Shown here: one piece after another, positions 44,980 to 54,265 of the stretch | Layout: each line of letters starts with the position of its first letter | Position numbering within the stretch: the first letter of the stretch is position 1 | Assembly (NCBI GenBank): GCA_963556255.1 | Contig: OY744615.1 | Coordinates: forward strand, 13,879,531 to 13,943,530 | Direction of reading: 5' to 3' | DNA length: 64,000 nucleotides | DNA from: Allolobophora icterica | Taxonomy: Eukaryota; Annelida; Clitellata; Crassiclitellata; Lumbricidae | Notes under the pieces: model-generated | Database searches by the model: none | What the model was told of the DNA's origin: nothing | The model's input: the letters and a program-made list of their open reading frames with translations, nothing else | Made by a program: the position numbers and the translations under genes

Positions 44980-45750
44980 TGCACAAAATGCAGCAAGAGA
45001 ATATGGACAGCGCGACAAAAACGAAGGTAATGACGAACATGGAAGAAACACTCGAGATAAAAGTGAACACCGGAGGACTGGAGCAAATAATATTCTTTGT
45101 GTACTTGGGGAGCAGAGTAACTGAAGACGAGGACTGCAAGGACGATGTTAAATCAAGGCTGGCCATGGGGATGCAGTCGTGGTTAAACTGATGAAAATAT
45201 GGAAGAACAAGTCAAGACATAATGACACCAAATTACGGACAATGAAGGCACTGGCATGGCCAACAGCAACATACGGATGTGAGGCCCTGACGCAAAGGAA
45301 AGAAGAATAGAAACGCATCCAAGCGTTCGAGAACAAGTGCGTCAGAAAGTGGTTAAGAATTCCCTGGACAAAAAAATTACCACCGAACAAGTAAACACGC
45401 TGGTGAGGACCAAAAGCGAACTGCTGAACCACGTCCGAACCCGCAAGCTACGGTACTTTGGACACAATGATCATGGGGCAACCGAGGGACAACATCTAAG
45501 GCAGCCTGATGATGGGTCTTGTAGAAGGGGTTCGCAACCGCGGTAGACCAAGAATATCCTGGATTGACAACATCATAGGATGGATTGAACTATCTGGGAC
45601 TAACCTAATGGTTGCAATACGAGATAGAAAACGCTGGAAAATGTTTACCCATTCCTGTAGCCTACCATCGCAAAGCGACGACGGCGACATGACATGGCTT
45701 GCACATTACAGGAAGAGGTCGATGGAAGTAACTCACCTTAATAAGTAAAT
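44980..45750 (+). pseudogene. Decayed LINE ORF2 C-terminal half
   Basis: Broken plus-strand frames in order read KTKVM, LEQIIFFVYLGSRVTEDEDC, KIWKNKSRHNDTKLRTMKAL, ATYGCEALT, RIQAFENKCVRKWLRIPWT, then RGRPRISWIDNI and DRKRWKM. This is the standard end of a non-LTR RT polyprotein. At least three frame changes and several stops make it non-functional. Its last part is related in type to the fragment at 25539-25741. Confidence 0.8.
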
Positions 45751-46314
45751 GGATGATGTTCTGTATTTTTCTATAACTTTTTGGTTTAATATTTTCATTT
45801 TATTGTGGCGGAAAAGACGCCCGTCACTTGTTTACAATGCCGGGTAGCCAAGGTGAGTTCCTCCATTCGCTCCTTACTTATTCTATTATCGACAGGATGG
45901 CGCATTGGAGAAACCTCTGGTAGGATTTCCGTGTCGGTCTGGCCTCCGTGGTCTATAAGAGGACTGTCTGCAGAAACATCAGTGGAATAGCACACCCCTT
46001 TATTGGTTGAATACAGCAACGACATAGCAGTCGTACTCGGCTCTGGTTCGATGCTTTTAGTGTGCACCTCACTGTCTGCAACGGAAAGAATGTCACTGGC
46101 AATCGTCGTATATCTGCGGTCGCATCGGCCAGGTCCGATCCACCAGTATAATGTCGATGTCTATGATGATCTCGCCGTCAATCGTCTCACTTGCCGTAGG
46201 CAATCTGGAATCTGCCTGTCTGCCTTCGATGTCGTCCGTTTTATAATAATTATACTATTTCGGATGGGACGGCAGGGGAGGGCGGGACATTAGGGGACAT
46301 CATAGAGGACTGAA
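45751..46314. other. Intergenic, repeat-derived flank of the Polinton
   Basis: The stretch at 46105-46180 matches 63935-64000 beyond the other end of the Polinton (GGTCGCATCGGCCAGGTCCGA against GGTCGCGTCTGCCAGGTCCGA). It therefore belongs to a dispersed repeat. GGGGACATCA-type words flank both Polinton ends. Confidence 0.5.
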
Positions 46315-46319
46315 GGAAG

Positions 46320-46548
46320 AGTAGATAGGAGATACAGGAACTGGCGCAGTCGCTAGGTGTCGTTCTGAAAGCTTAAGAACCGTTACAATGAGTGAATCTG
46401 AAACCGGAGTTGACGCATTCGCCAGGCGGCGTTCTGAAAGCTTAAAAACCGTTACAAAGAGTGAATCTGAAACACCAACCCGTTGGTGCTATCAAGGGCC
46501 TGCCAGAGGGGAATGGAATGGTCATTCAGGGTAAAGAAATGAGATTAC
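46320..46548. repeat. Polinton left terminal inverted repeat (229 bp)
   Basis: It starts AGTAGATAGGAG and ends GAGATTAC, and appears identical to the inverse complement of 63398-63626. Inside it are two tandem units of about 60 bp (CGTTCTGAAAGCTTAA...GAGTGAATCTGAAAC). A 5-bp duplication GGAAG lies at 46315-46319 and 63627-63631. Confidence 0.95.
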
Positions 46549-46730
46549 AAGCCTTCTCGTGACCAACTAGCCCTTATAAACAGATTGGCTTTAAAGCTGT
46601 GCCTATGCTTATAACTCTCCCAGCCCTAAGTCTGCCACCTTCTCATCGTTCTCCTCCAGCACCAGGCAATTAAAATAACTCAATAGCACACACAACAACA
46701 CACAGACACACACACAGACACACACACACA

Positions 46731-46772
<42 letters not shown>

Positions 46773-47480
46773 CACACACATACATACACACATAGCTATA
46801 AGCAAACACACATACACACATATACTGTCTGTGTCTGTCTGTCTGTCTGTCTGTCTGCAACGCACCGGCAGACAAACAAACAGAAGAGACGCCCATATAG
46901 ACAGGAACACACACACATACAGAGGCATAGACAGACCTACGCACAGACAGGCCCATACATAAAATTTTAAGTTACAGAATCGGATAGAGGGTGAAAAATC
47001 CGGAATTTTGCGTACCTACACGGCATACTTCCTTTCATAAATAAAGAAACGCAGCGCTGGCCCATTTAAATCTTCAGCCATGAAGAACATACTGGGCCAA
47101 GCTGCCCATCTTAACGACTGCAGAACAAGCCACCTATCGAGTGTGGCGGAATCATTTGATAATGCGATAGATATAACAAACTGAAATATGGTTCTTCTCG
47201 TAGATGGCACAGTAGCTACATTGGTAACAGCGTTAGGCATGATTGTTACGATCTCAGTTCGCCTCCCGAAGACGGCATGACTTTTGTAAATACTTTAGTG
47301 ATTTAAAATCTTGGTCTATCACGGTTGGTATTATACACTGGGTCCTTAAATTGCGTAGTTCCGACCCATACGGGCAGCGGTGATGAAGATTTTCATCCGA
47401 TCAATGATCAAGGTCGAGGCAATACAGTCGCTATATAAAATTTGCATGTTCCCATTTCAGGTTACACGATGACTTAAGTG
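46549..47480. other. Polinton left arm, no gene seen
   Basis: (CA)n and (TCTG)n lie at about 46680-46860. A minus-strand frame at 47016-47240 (74 residues) has no recognisable feature. I would not call it without homologs. Confidence 0.4.
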
Positions 47481-47489
47481 ATGCAACCA

Positions 47490-47730
47490 TCATTTGTGGG
47501 GCGTGGTGGCTCAGTGGTAAGTTTGACACCTTGTGACCGGAGGGTTGCAGATTCGAATCCCACTCTAGCCGTTGCGTACGGACCTTGGGAAAGTCCATCA
47601 CTCGCAATTGCTGGTGGCGCTTCGGCGTGAAAATTCCGACACAGTATCAAATGCTGTAGTCGGGAGTGCCTCTGAGTAGTAGTTGACTTCGAGAGGCGCT
47701 ATAGAAATATCCGGAATAAATAATAAATCA
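47490..47730 (+). mobile_element. tRNA-derived SINE inside the Polinton
   Basis: This is a full-length relative of 18529-18756: box A TGGCTCAGTGG, a box B-like ATTCGAATCCC and a GAGGCGCTATAGAAATATCC tail. The 9-bp flank ATGCAACCA is present on both sides (47481-47489 and 47731-47739), so it inserted after the Polinton formed. Confidence 0.88.
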
Positions 47731-47859
47731 ATGCAACCAATGCATAGCTAAAGTACACACACAATGGCTTCAGACAATAAGCTACACAATGGGCCAATGC
47801 AACTAGGAAATAAATTATAAAAAATAGAACAGGTTGTGCAAAGCAATCATGGAACAAAC

Positions 47860-48500
47860 CCAACGGTGTGGTAACGCATTGGGACTTCTGCAAAATTTTG
47901 ACCCCCCTTAATAATTTTGCTATAAATCAAAAAATTAAGCCTTCCGCGTTATTAGAAGTATGATATGGGTGTGGTAACGCATTGGGACTTCTGCAAAATT
48001 TTGGCCCCCCTTAATAATTTTGCTATAAATCAAAAAATTAAGCCTTCCGCGTTATTAGAAGTATGATACGGGTGTGGTAACGCATTGGGACTTCTGCAAA
48101 ATTTTGACCCCCCATAAATTTCGTCATAAATTAGAAAAATTAAGCATTCTGCGGTTTAATGCGGGTGTGGTAACGCATTGGGACTTCTGCAAAATTTTGA
48201 CCCCCCATAAATTTCGTCATAAATTAGAAAAATTAAGCATTCTGCGGTTTAATGCGGGTGTGGTAACGCATTGGGACTTCTGCAAAATTTTGACCCCCCA
48301 TAAATTTCGTCATAAATTAGAAAAATTAAGCATTCTGCGGTATAATGCGGGTGTGGTATCATTTTTGGGACCGTCTGCGACATTTGGACCCCCCCCATAA
48401 ATTTCGTTATAAATTAGAAAAATTAAGCATTCTGCGGTATTAGAAGTATAATACGGGTGTGACACTACTACGAAACGTCGGCAAAATGTTGACCCCCTCC
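47860..48500. repeat. Tandem array of about 94-104 bp units
   Basis: The word GGTGTGGTAACGCATTGGGA starts successive units near 47865, 47969, 48073, 48167 and 48261, with two diverged units to about 48500. Period drops from about 104 to 94 bp. A frame through three units (48074-48400) repeats the same 31-residue peptide and is not a gene. Confidence 0.9.
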
Positions 48501-48567
48501 TAATCGTACGGCGGTGGCGCGCTAGGAATTACAGACTCACTACTCCAACCACCTACGATGAAAACTT

Positions 48568-49173
48568 TTATTTTGAGGTTCGCGGACAAGTCCCAGTGCT
48601 GGTTAGTTTTTTTATTAGTTCCGCCACCATGTCGTCTTTGCTTTGACTCGGCAACTCTTTTTTTCCGCTCTTGCTTTGTATATCACGTTTCATCGTTCTA
48701 TATTTTTCCTCCTCTCCCAGAATAAGTTTATATTCATCGTCGCTTATAGCTGTGTCTTCTAACGCCCGAGAAATATGGTCATGAACTGTGTTTAGCTTAC
48801 TTTCCGCCAAAATACAAATTTCGTCGTGTTTTGAAGCTTTACCAACAAACGATCGGCTAACAACATTTCCAATAATATCCAGAAAACTCGTCGCTATGGC
48901 CAAACTCTCCAGAACAATACCAGGAATAAAACCAATACCAGTGGCTAACATAGCTGCCCCACCCACCCCAGTTCCAAGACTAACTATAGCAAGGCCGGCC
49001 GACGCCCCATTAGCCACATCTACAACCCTCTTATACTTTTTACACAGTTGTCCCCGACTTATCGCCTCAGACCTCAGGAATGCTTCTATTTCGCCGATCT
49101 TCTGCAATCGAAATGTTTGCGACGTCGTGTCTGACGAAATTGTTGACTCCATCAGCGGTGGGTACAAAGACAT
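48568..49173 (-). CDS. Polinton membrane-type protein, unknown function
   Basis: 201 residues with a good ATG. An N-terminal helical segment (RLQKIGEIEAFLRSEA, CKKYKRVVDVANG) precedes a long glycine/alanine-rich hydrophobic region at about residues 52-105 with a GTGVGGAAMLATGIGFIPG core that could span a membrane once or twice. The C-terminal third is charged. Proteins of this shape occur in invertebrate Polintons near the fibre end, but no role is known to me. It is the last gene of the minus-strand series, 6 bp from its neighbour. Confidence 0.75.
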   Translation of the reverse strand: MSLYPPLMESTISSDTTSQTFRLQKIGEIEAFLRSEAISRGQLCKKYKRVVDVANGASAGLAIVSLGTGVGGAAMLATGIGFIPGIVLESLAIATSFLDIIGNVVSRSFVGKASKHDEICILAESKLNTVHDHISRALEDTAISDDEYKLILGEEEKYRTMKRDIQSKSGKKELPSQSKDDMVAELIKKLTSTGTCPRTSK

Positions 49174-49179
49174 ACTTTT

Positions 49180-49725
49180 TTATAGTTGCTCTATCAGTAA
49201 CGTTACGTTTAACTCAATAGTTGAAGTACTTAAAACGCCTCTCTTTTTTCCTTCAATTCGAAAACTCGTTTGTCCTGGAATGAATATTGCCCTAGATGCA
49301 TCAAATTGTCCACTTTGAATGTCAACTGTACGATCGATGCTACCCGCGGCTGTAATAATGCGAACTGACGCATCACCGGTACTAACACCAAACATTGTAA
49401 GCTTCCAGAACCCGCCCTCTAACGAAACCCCCTGATTGGTGGTTTGCAAAGTTATACACGGAAAACGCGCAGCGGTCAATGGAAGAGTTTGCCACGCAGT
49501 CGTGGTTACCGTTCCGGCCGCCGTATAGATATCGCGGTTGTGGTAATCGTCAGACACGAAGTCGATGTGCTGTTGAGGCACCGCGGTCAATAGCTCTGCG
49601 GTGGGCTTCGGGATGTCGTACCCCCAGTGGCCCACATCACCTAGACTGTCTATGCTGTATTTGCACATGTCTATTTCTCCGTGTTGACGGAGATACCCCC
49701 GAATCTTGTAGTGCGCGTCAGTCAT
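49180..49725 (-). CDS. Polinton protein of unknown function, probably structural
   Basis: 181 residues, ATG-initiated, between the fibre-like gene (7 bp away) and the membrane-type gene. It is rich in Thr, Ser and alternating hydrophobic residues, predicted by eye as mostly beta. It has no cysteine cluster, signal peptide or membrane segment. Position and composition suggest a virion surface component, but I do not recognise the family. Confidence 0.7.
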   Translation of the reverse strand: MTDAHYKIRGYLRQHGEIDMCKYSIDSLGDVGHWGYDIPKPTAELLTAVPQQHIDFVSDDYHNRDIYTAAGTVTTTAWQTLPLTAARFPCITLQTTNQGVSLEGGFWKLTMFGVSTGDASVRIITAAGSIDRTVDIQSGQFDASRAIFIPGQTSFRIEGKKRGVLSTSTIELNVTLLIEQL

Positions 49726-49732
49726 ATTTTTT

Positions 49733-51904
49733 CTATACTACTGACTGTCCCTCGTGTTTAAAATATGTATAGATCTGGAAGTGGGATATTCCAAAAGTAG
49801 GTTGTGGTGGGCTGGTGGCCAAGACCATCAGCCTGAATTTTTTGTATACTCTGTCATCAGTGAAGGTGAACTCTTGTGCAGAATTAGTCAAAGTGACATT
49901 GGAGGTGATGAGCTCATTGAATCTCATCGAATCGGTGGGTGGAGTCCCATAAATCTTCCAGGACGTGGTACGTGGTGCAGTAGGACTAGATCCCCCAGCC
50001 AGACTAACCTTCCATACTCGCACAGTCGTCGGGCATTCAATCTGTAACCAAGTCCCACTAACCTGACCCCCAATATCGGTTCTCGATGTGGACGCCGTCT
50101 TCCACTCACCTCTCACACCCGAGTTGAAGGCCATATGAGGCGGGTTAGTGGGCAAAGATTCGTTGGCTGAGGCAATAAAACCCGTTTCGGAAACGTTTCT
50201 GGATAGGGGCGGAATGTGGCCGCTGTAGTTGAGAATCTTGAGGCCCGCCGCGTATCGCCTTTCATTAGCTATCTCACTGTCTACATACCGCTTGTTAGTC
50301 AGGTACCATGGTCCCGAGGGCGGCGTATCATTTTTCGTAGTGGCGTTGGTGATCAGCTGCGTAACTTGTTTCAAACTCACAGCGTCGCTATCGGATCCTG
50401 AAATTTCCGTTGGGAGTCCAGTCACTCTTTTACCACCCATAGCCAGATCACCGGTCATGGTACTGCCGGATTTGAGCACGCATGCGCTCCTAACGATAAC
50501 ATCTTGCTCGTTGGCGTACGTCTTAGCAGCTTCAGCTTTCTGGTCCGCATAGAGTCTAACTGAAGCTCCAATCTCAGCGTTTTTCACGTCAACGTATCGT
50601 TTATTTGTCACATGCAACGGTTCTGTTGGTACTCTATCACTCTTTGTCATGTTGTCGGCGATCAGCTTCGATACTTGTGCCATACTCGTCGCGTCGCTTT
50701 CGGACGTTGCTGCGCCCGTAGGGAGCCCAGTAACTCTTTTACCGCCCATGATTAAATCACCAGTCATTGCATCACCAGCTTTAAGCACGCATGCGCTCCT
50801 AACGATAACATCTTGCTCGTTGGCGTACGTCTTAGCAGCTTCAGCTTTCTGGTCCGCATAGAGTCTAACTGAAGCTCCAATCTCAGCGTTTTTCGCGTCC
50901 ACATACCGTTTGTTAGTCAAGTACTTTGGTCCCGCCGGCGCCGTATCATTATTCATAGTGGCGCTGCTGATCAGCTGCGTCACCTGTTTCAAACTCGCGG
51001 CGTCGCTATCGGATCCTGGAATTTCTGTTGGCAGCCCAGTCACTCTTTTACCACCCATGGTCAAATCACCAGTCATAGAATCGCCGGTTTTGAGCACATG
51101 CCCGCCTCTTACGATAGCATGCTTCTCGTCCACATATCTTCTAGCGGTGGTGACCTTCTCATCCACGTACTGTCTGTAAGAAGCGTCGCGGGAATCTACA
51201 TACCGCTTATTCACCACATGCAACGACTCCGTTGGTACTCTATCGAGTTTTACTAGAGCGCCAGCGACCGCTGTTGACACTTGTTTCCAACTCGCTGCGT
51301 CGCTATCGGATCCTGAAATTTCTGTTGGGAGCCCAGTAACTCGGTGGCCACCCATAACTAAACTTCCAGTCATTACACCGCCGGATTTGAGCACGCACGC
51401 ATTCCTGACGATAACATCTTGCTCGTTAACATAACTTTTAACAATAAGGTCCTTGTCATCTGCATACCGCCTAACGGAATCTCTCAGCCCCGCATTCTTC
51501 TCGTCCGTGTACTGCCTGGCATCGATAAGTTTTTGGTCTGCATGATTTTCGGCCGCGGTCGCCTTCTGGTCCGCGTATCGTACCACTTGTACCCAACTCG
51601 CAGCGTCGCTATCGGACGTTGCTGTGTCTGTGGGCAGCCCAGTAACTTTGTGACCACCCATTTTTAGAACGCCAGACATCGTTCCACCGGTGATTTGTAA
51701 GTTGTCCTGATCTATGATGTCTGCATAAGCCTTTGTCGCGGCGTCTGTTTCCATCGTGGGCGTTCCCACGTTTGTCAGCCGAAAACCTCCAGCCGACAGA
51801 ATTCCCATCATGGTATCACCCGCTTTGTGGACGAGCCCAGCGGCGCTTATCTGCCCCCCTCCCACCCCACCTCCACCGTCTCTTCCAAATTTATCAACCG
51901 GCAT
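49733..51904 (-). CDS. Phage tail-fibre-like repeat protein with discoidin-like C-terminus
   Basis: 723 residues. Five clear copies and one degenerate copy of the repeat GxxMTGxLxMGGxRVTGLPT, each followed by DSDAASxxQV and NKRYVD, run from about residue 20 to 545. This is the signature of trimeric tail fibres of bacteriophages (GGTMTG...MGGxKITNL...DAATKxYVD). Residues about 565-720 form a separate domain with WLQIECPTTVRVWKVSL, SWKIYG and FRLMVLATS, resembling an F5/8 type C (discoidin) carbohydrate- or lipid-binding fold. Together this looks like a virion fibre with a receptor-binding tip. Two repeat units near 50470-50600 and 50770-50900 are nearly identical in DNA, implying recent unit duplication or conversion. 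Confidence 0.85.
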   Translation of the reverse strand: MPVDKFGRDGGGGVGGGQISAAGLVHKAGDTMMGILSAGGFRLTNVGTPTMETDAATKAYADIIDQDNLQITGGTMSGVLKMGGHKVTGLPTDTATSDSDAASWVQVVRYADQKATAAENHADQKLIDARQYTDEKNAGLRDSVRRYADDKDLIVKSYVNEQDVIVRNACVLKSGGVMTGSLVMGGHRVTGLPTEISGSDSDAASWKQVSTAVAGALVKLDRVPTESLHVVNKRYVDSRDASYRQYVDEKVTTARRYVDEKHAIVRGGHVLKTGDSMTGDLTMGGKRVTGLPTEIPGSDSDAASLKQVTQLISSATMNNDTAPAGPKYLTNKRYVDAKNAEIGASVRLYADQKAEAAKTYANEQDVIVRSACVLKAGDAMTGDLIMGGKRVTGLPTGAATSESDATSMAQVSKLIADNMTKSDRVPTEPLHVTNKRYVDVKNAEIGASVRLYADQKAEAAKTYANEQDVIVRSACVLKSGSTMTGDLAMGGKRVTGLPTEISGSDSDAVSLKQVTQLITNATTKNDTPPSGPWYLTNKRYVDSEIANERRYAAGLKILNYSGHIPPLSRNVSETGFIASANESLPTNPPHMAFNSGVRGEWKTASTSRTDIGGQVSGTWLQIECPTTVRVWKVSLAGGSSPTAPRTTSWKIYGTPPTDSMRFNELITSNVTLTNSAQEFTFTDDRVYKKFRLMVLATSPPQPTFGISHFQIYTYFKHEGQSVV

Positions 51905-51932
51905 TTTTTATATACAAAAAGGTGACGGAAGT

Positions 51933-52307
51933 CTAACATAGGTCAAGAATGATATCTTCAAAATTCTTTCCAGCAGTGAGCTCTCTTAGCACGGTCAGGC
52001 AGAGATGACCACAGACCACATCATCGGGACCCTGCAGCTGGAACGTCTGTGTTCTTATAGGATTTTTTAAATATCGAGAAATTTCGAGAGGTGGATCCAG
52101 CCCATAACTGTCAAAATAGACTGCTGTAGGTCCATCTATCCAATAGGCGACCCAGTGAGTACCATCGCCGGAACCGGAATCTAAATTAACAACTCCACAC
52201 TCCTTCTCACGAGCCACGGCGGGCAGACCATCTCGCATGAAAACACCGCGGAAATGCGGCAGCGCTCCGGCAACTTTCTCTATATCGAAGTTGCTAAGAG
52301 GTTTTAG
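51933..52307 (-). CDS. Adenain-like cysteine protease (expressed by -1 frameshift)
   Basis: About 124 residues in the -1 frame relative to the upstream gene, with no early ATG. Catalytic residues follow the adenovirus protease (C5) order: His in GTHWVAYW, Asp in VYFDSYG, and Cys in VVCGHLC. The N-terminal part NFDIEKV...FRGVFMRD is a normal part of the family and lies upstream of the first ATG (52238), so starting at that ATG would cut the domain. The slippery word at 52307-52313 joins it to the preceding frame. It would mature virion proteins during assembly. Confidence 0.88.
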   Translation of the reverse strand, partial: LKPLSNFDIEKVAGALPHFRGVFMRDGLPAVAREKECGVVNLDSGSGDGTHWVAYWIDGPTAVYFDSYGLDPPLEISRYLKNPIRTQTFQLQGPDDVVCGHLCLTVLRELTAGKNFEDIILDLC

Positions 52308-52810
52308 TTTTTTTGTCCGATGTAGAGACCCGATCCTTTACACATTGGGCAACAACCACCACGAGTCTCACGCCCGAGATATAAACCAGTCCCGCGGACC
52401 TGGGCCTCGAGTTCGCGATTGTGACGCGCCGCCTCCGCCAGTGCAGCGTCGCTGGCCTGTTTGCTCTGCACAGCCTTTACTACCCCAGCGGTCCCACCAG
52501 CCACGGCACCCGCCGCGGATAACCCACCAAAAAGCAGCGGGAGGAGAGCCAGTAGTGGAAGAAATCCACCCATTTTAGTCATCTTTTTCAATTGCGTTTT
52601 GGTGAATCTCAGCTCCATGCCAACGCCTTCCGAAATCTTCTTCACGATTCGGGCGGCTTGAACTTTCGTAAGCGCGAGCTTATCGTCTCCACGAAGCTGG
52701 CCATGAGCGAGTCGGATCGTGGCACCAGTGCCGGCGCGCGCAGCTCTAGCTAATGTTTGCTTTTGCCCTTCGGTCAGTGAAAGGCCGAACGCAACGTATT
52801 CAGTTTTCAT
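52304..52810 (-). CDS. pX-like core/minor capsid protein, frameshift donor
   Basis: 168 residues. The N-terminal half carries SLTEGQKQTLARAARAG and two cycles of a short LRLxxxQLxxDDKLALTKxQ-like motif, typical of Polinton pX-like proteins. Residues about 100-130 are hydrophobic and glycine/alanine-rich (FLPLLALLPLLFGG). The C-terminus has repeated GTGLYLGR and GSGLYIG words around a CCPMC cluster. The stop codon (52304-52306) directly follows A AAA AAC, a classical -1 slippery heptamer. In other Polintons, as I recall, this protein type is fused to the protease. Confidence 0.8.
   Translation of the reverse strand: MKTEYVAFGLSLTEGQKQTLARAARAGTGATIRLAHGQLRGDDKLALTKVQAARIVKKISEGVGMELRFTKTQLKKMTKMGGFLPLLALLPLLFGGLSAAGAVAGGTAGVVKAVQSKQASDAALAEAARHNRELEAQVRGTGLYLGRETRGGCCPMCKGSGLYIGQKN
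52307..52313 (-). promoter_or_regulatory. Predicted -1 ribosomal frameshift site
   Basis: On the minus strand the heptamer A AAA AAC is in phase with the pX-like frame (CAA AAA AAC TAA). A one-base backward slip enters the protease frame exactly where its conserved N-terminus begins. The stop is immediately 3', which favours pausing. No strong stem-loop was worked out downstream. Confidence 0.7.
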
Positions 52811-52867
52811 TTTTGGAAAAAATATATCTAAAAGAGGGCCTTGTATCTAAATGTGAAAAACCGATTT

Positions 52868-54163
52868 CTAGTAGACGACGTTGAATTTGCTGCCATCCGA
52901 TTCAAAATTCAGGAGTCGGTCGCTGATCAGGACGGCATATGCTGTCGTATTATTTGGTACCCCTTCGTTAAAGTCCACCTTGATTTGTATGTCCTGTACA
53001 GAGGTTTTAAGTCGTTCAGGTTGCCTCCGCACGTCCAGAACGAAGATTGGAAACAAATCTACAAATTCGATTGGCGTCAGTTGGCATGACGATTCACGCG
53101 CGTCTATGCCGCAATATTCTTCCTTGAAGTCACGTAGGGCCTTGTAAGCGCGAGAGGTTGTCCTCTTGGTGAAGTCGAGATTCATGTCAACCACGGGGTA
53201 GCGATCGGTGTTGAGCATAGCGAATATGTTGCGAACCTGTGCATGGTCAAACAGTGCCGGATTCTGGCCTTGATGTGCATTCTTTCCAGTCTGAAAAGCA
53301 ACAAGAATCCAGCGTGGCTTTTCCGTGCCCGACTTAACGCTCAAACGCCAGGAAAAAGTCGTCGCTCGTGGCACCGCAATGTTGTCGCATTGCATGGCGC
53401 GGAATGCCACAGGTACCTTAACCTTGGCTTCAATCTGCTTCATAAGCATGCTTTTATACTCCAGAGCGGGTATTATATGCGGCATGAACCAGGAGAGTTT
53501 AGTCAGCGCGATCTGGCCATTGGCCGCAGCGGCTTCCTTGAAGATCGCGTCTGCGTCCCCCTGCCGGCTCAGCAGTAAGGAGTGTTTAATCCCGTATACG
53601 ACTTTGTGGTAATCATCGCAAAAGCCGAATAGATGTCTTAAGGGAACGATGAATGAAAATGTGCCGATGGGGACGGGTTTTCCAATGATCATCAGTCGAC
53701 GGGCCTCGAAGCCGATATTCGCGGCCGCCGCCGCCGCACTCGTGTCCTTCTGCCAACACATGTTTAAACCTTCGCCTTTGGAAAAATCATCGCCGTATAC
53801 CAGCATGCCTTTCATCGTCGTGGCTTGCCCAGGTGACATGACATTCTCTATCTCGGTATTGTTAGCCAGGTATCGAATTTGAGAAAACATGTACGGGATA
53901 GCATTGTTGATGAATGACACCAACGAGTCTGCGATGTAAGCCGCGCCAGTTGATGTAATCCTGCCCTCCACAAGAAGGTAGCTCTTGGAAGGTTGCGTGA
54001 AAATGTCTTGGTTCTGGATGTCTATCTGTATGGCCTGGCCGTTATTAATAGCCGCAGGGTTTTGCGATTCATACTCGCGGTATTCAAACGATTCAATGCT
54101 ATTGTCATCGGGCACCGCCGAAGCGATGTCCAACATTTCACTCGGCACGTCAAATGCTGCCAT
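52868..54163 (-). CDS. Major capsid protein (double jelly-roll)
   Basis: 431 residues, ATG-initiated. It contains the conserved Polinton capsid phrases FEYREYESQNP, IDIQNQDIFTQPSKSYLLVEG, FSFIVPLRHLFGFCDDYHKV, KPRWILVAFQTGKNAHQ, NIFAMLNTDRYP and VQDIQIKVDFNEGVP. The protein is reported to fold as two jelly-rolls and to build an icosahedral shell. The frame is unbroken. It lies between the pVI-like and pX-like genes in the late-type series. Confidence 0.9.
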   Translation of the reverse strand: MAAFDVPSEMLDIASAVPDDNSIESFEYREYESQNPAAINNGQAIQIDIQNQDIFTQPSKSYLLVEGRITSTGAAYIADSLVSFINNAIPYMFSQIRYLANNTEIENVMSPGQATTMKGMLVYGDDFSKGEGLNMCWQKDTSAAAAAANIGFEARRLMIIGKPVPIGTFSFIVPLRHLFGFCDDYHKVVYGIKHSLLLSRQGDADAIFKEAAAANGQIALTKLSWFMPHIIPALEYKSMLMKQIEAKVKVPVAFRAMQCDNIAVPRATTFSWRLSVKSGTEKPRWILVAFQTGKNAHQGQNPALFDHAQVRNIFAMLNTDRYPVVDMNLDFTKRTTSRAYKALRDFKEEYCGIDARESSCQLTPIEFVDLFPIFVLDVRRQPERLKTSVQDIQIKVDFNEGVPNNTTAYAVLISDRLLNFESDGSKFNVVY

Positions 54164-54265
54164 TATTATAAGTAAAAAAGTTCAAGCTTCAATTATTAAT
54201 CATGTTACAAATTAATTTCATATGTGGTGGGTTAAACATTTTGTTGCGTTTTGTCAATATTTTTT

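Noticed and set aside
46609..46956. 115-residue Cys/Val-rich frame in the Polinton left arm
   Set aside because: It is a CA/TCTG microsatellite translation.
48074..48400. 108-residue frame with three identical 31-residue repeats
   Set aside because: The DNA tandem array, whose period here is a multiple of three, explains it; neighbouring units break the frame.
50229..51179. Plus-strand frames opposite the fibre gene
   Set aside because: They are shadows of the repetitive fibre gene; the minus frame is much longer and has family motifs.
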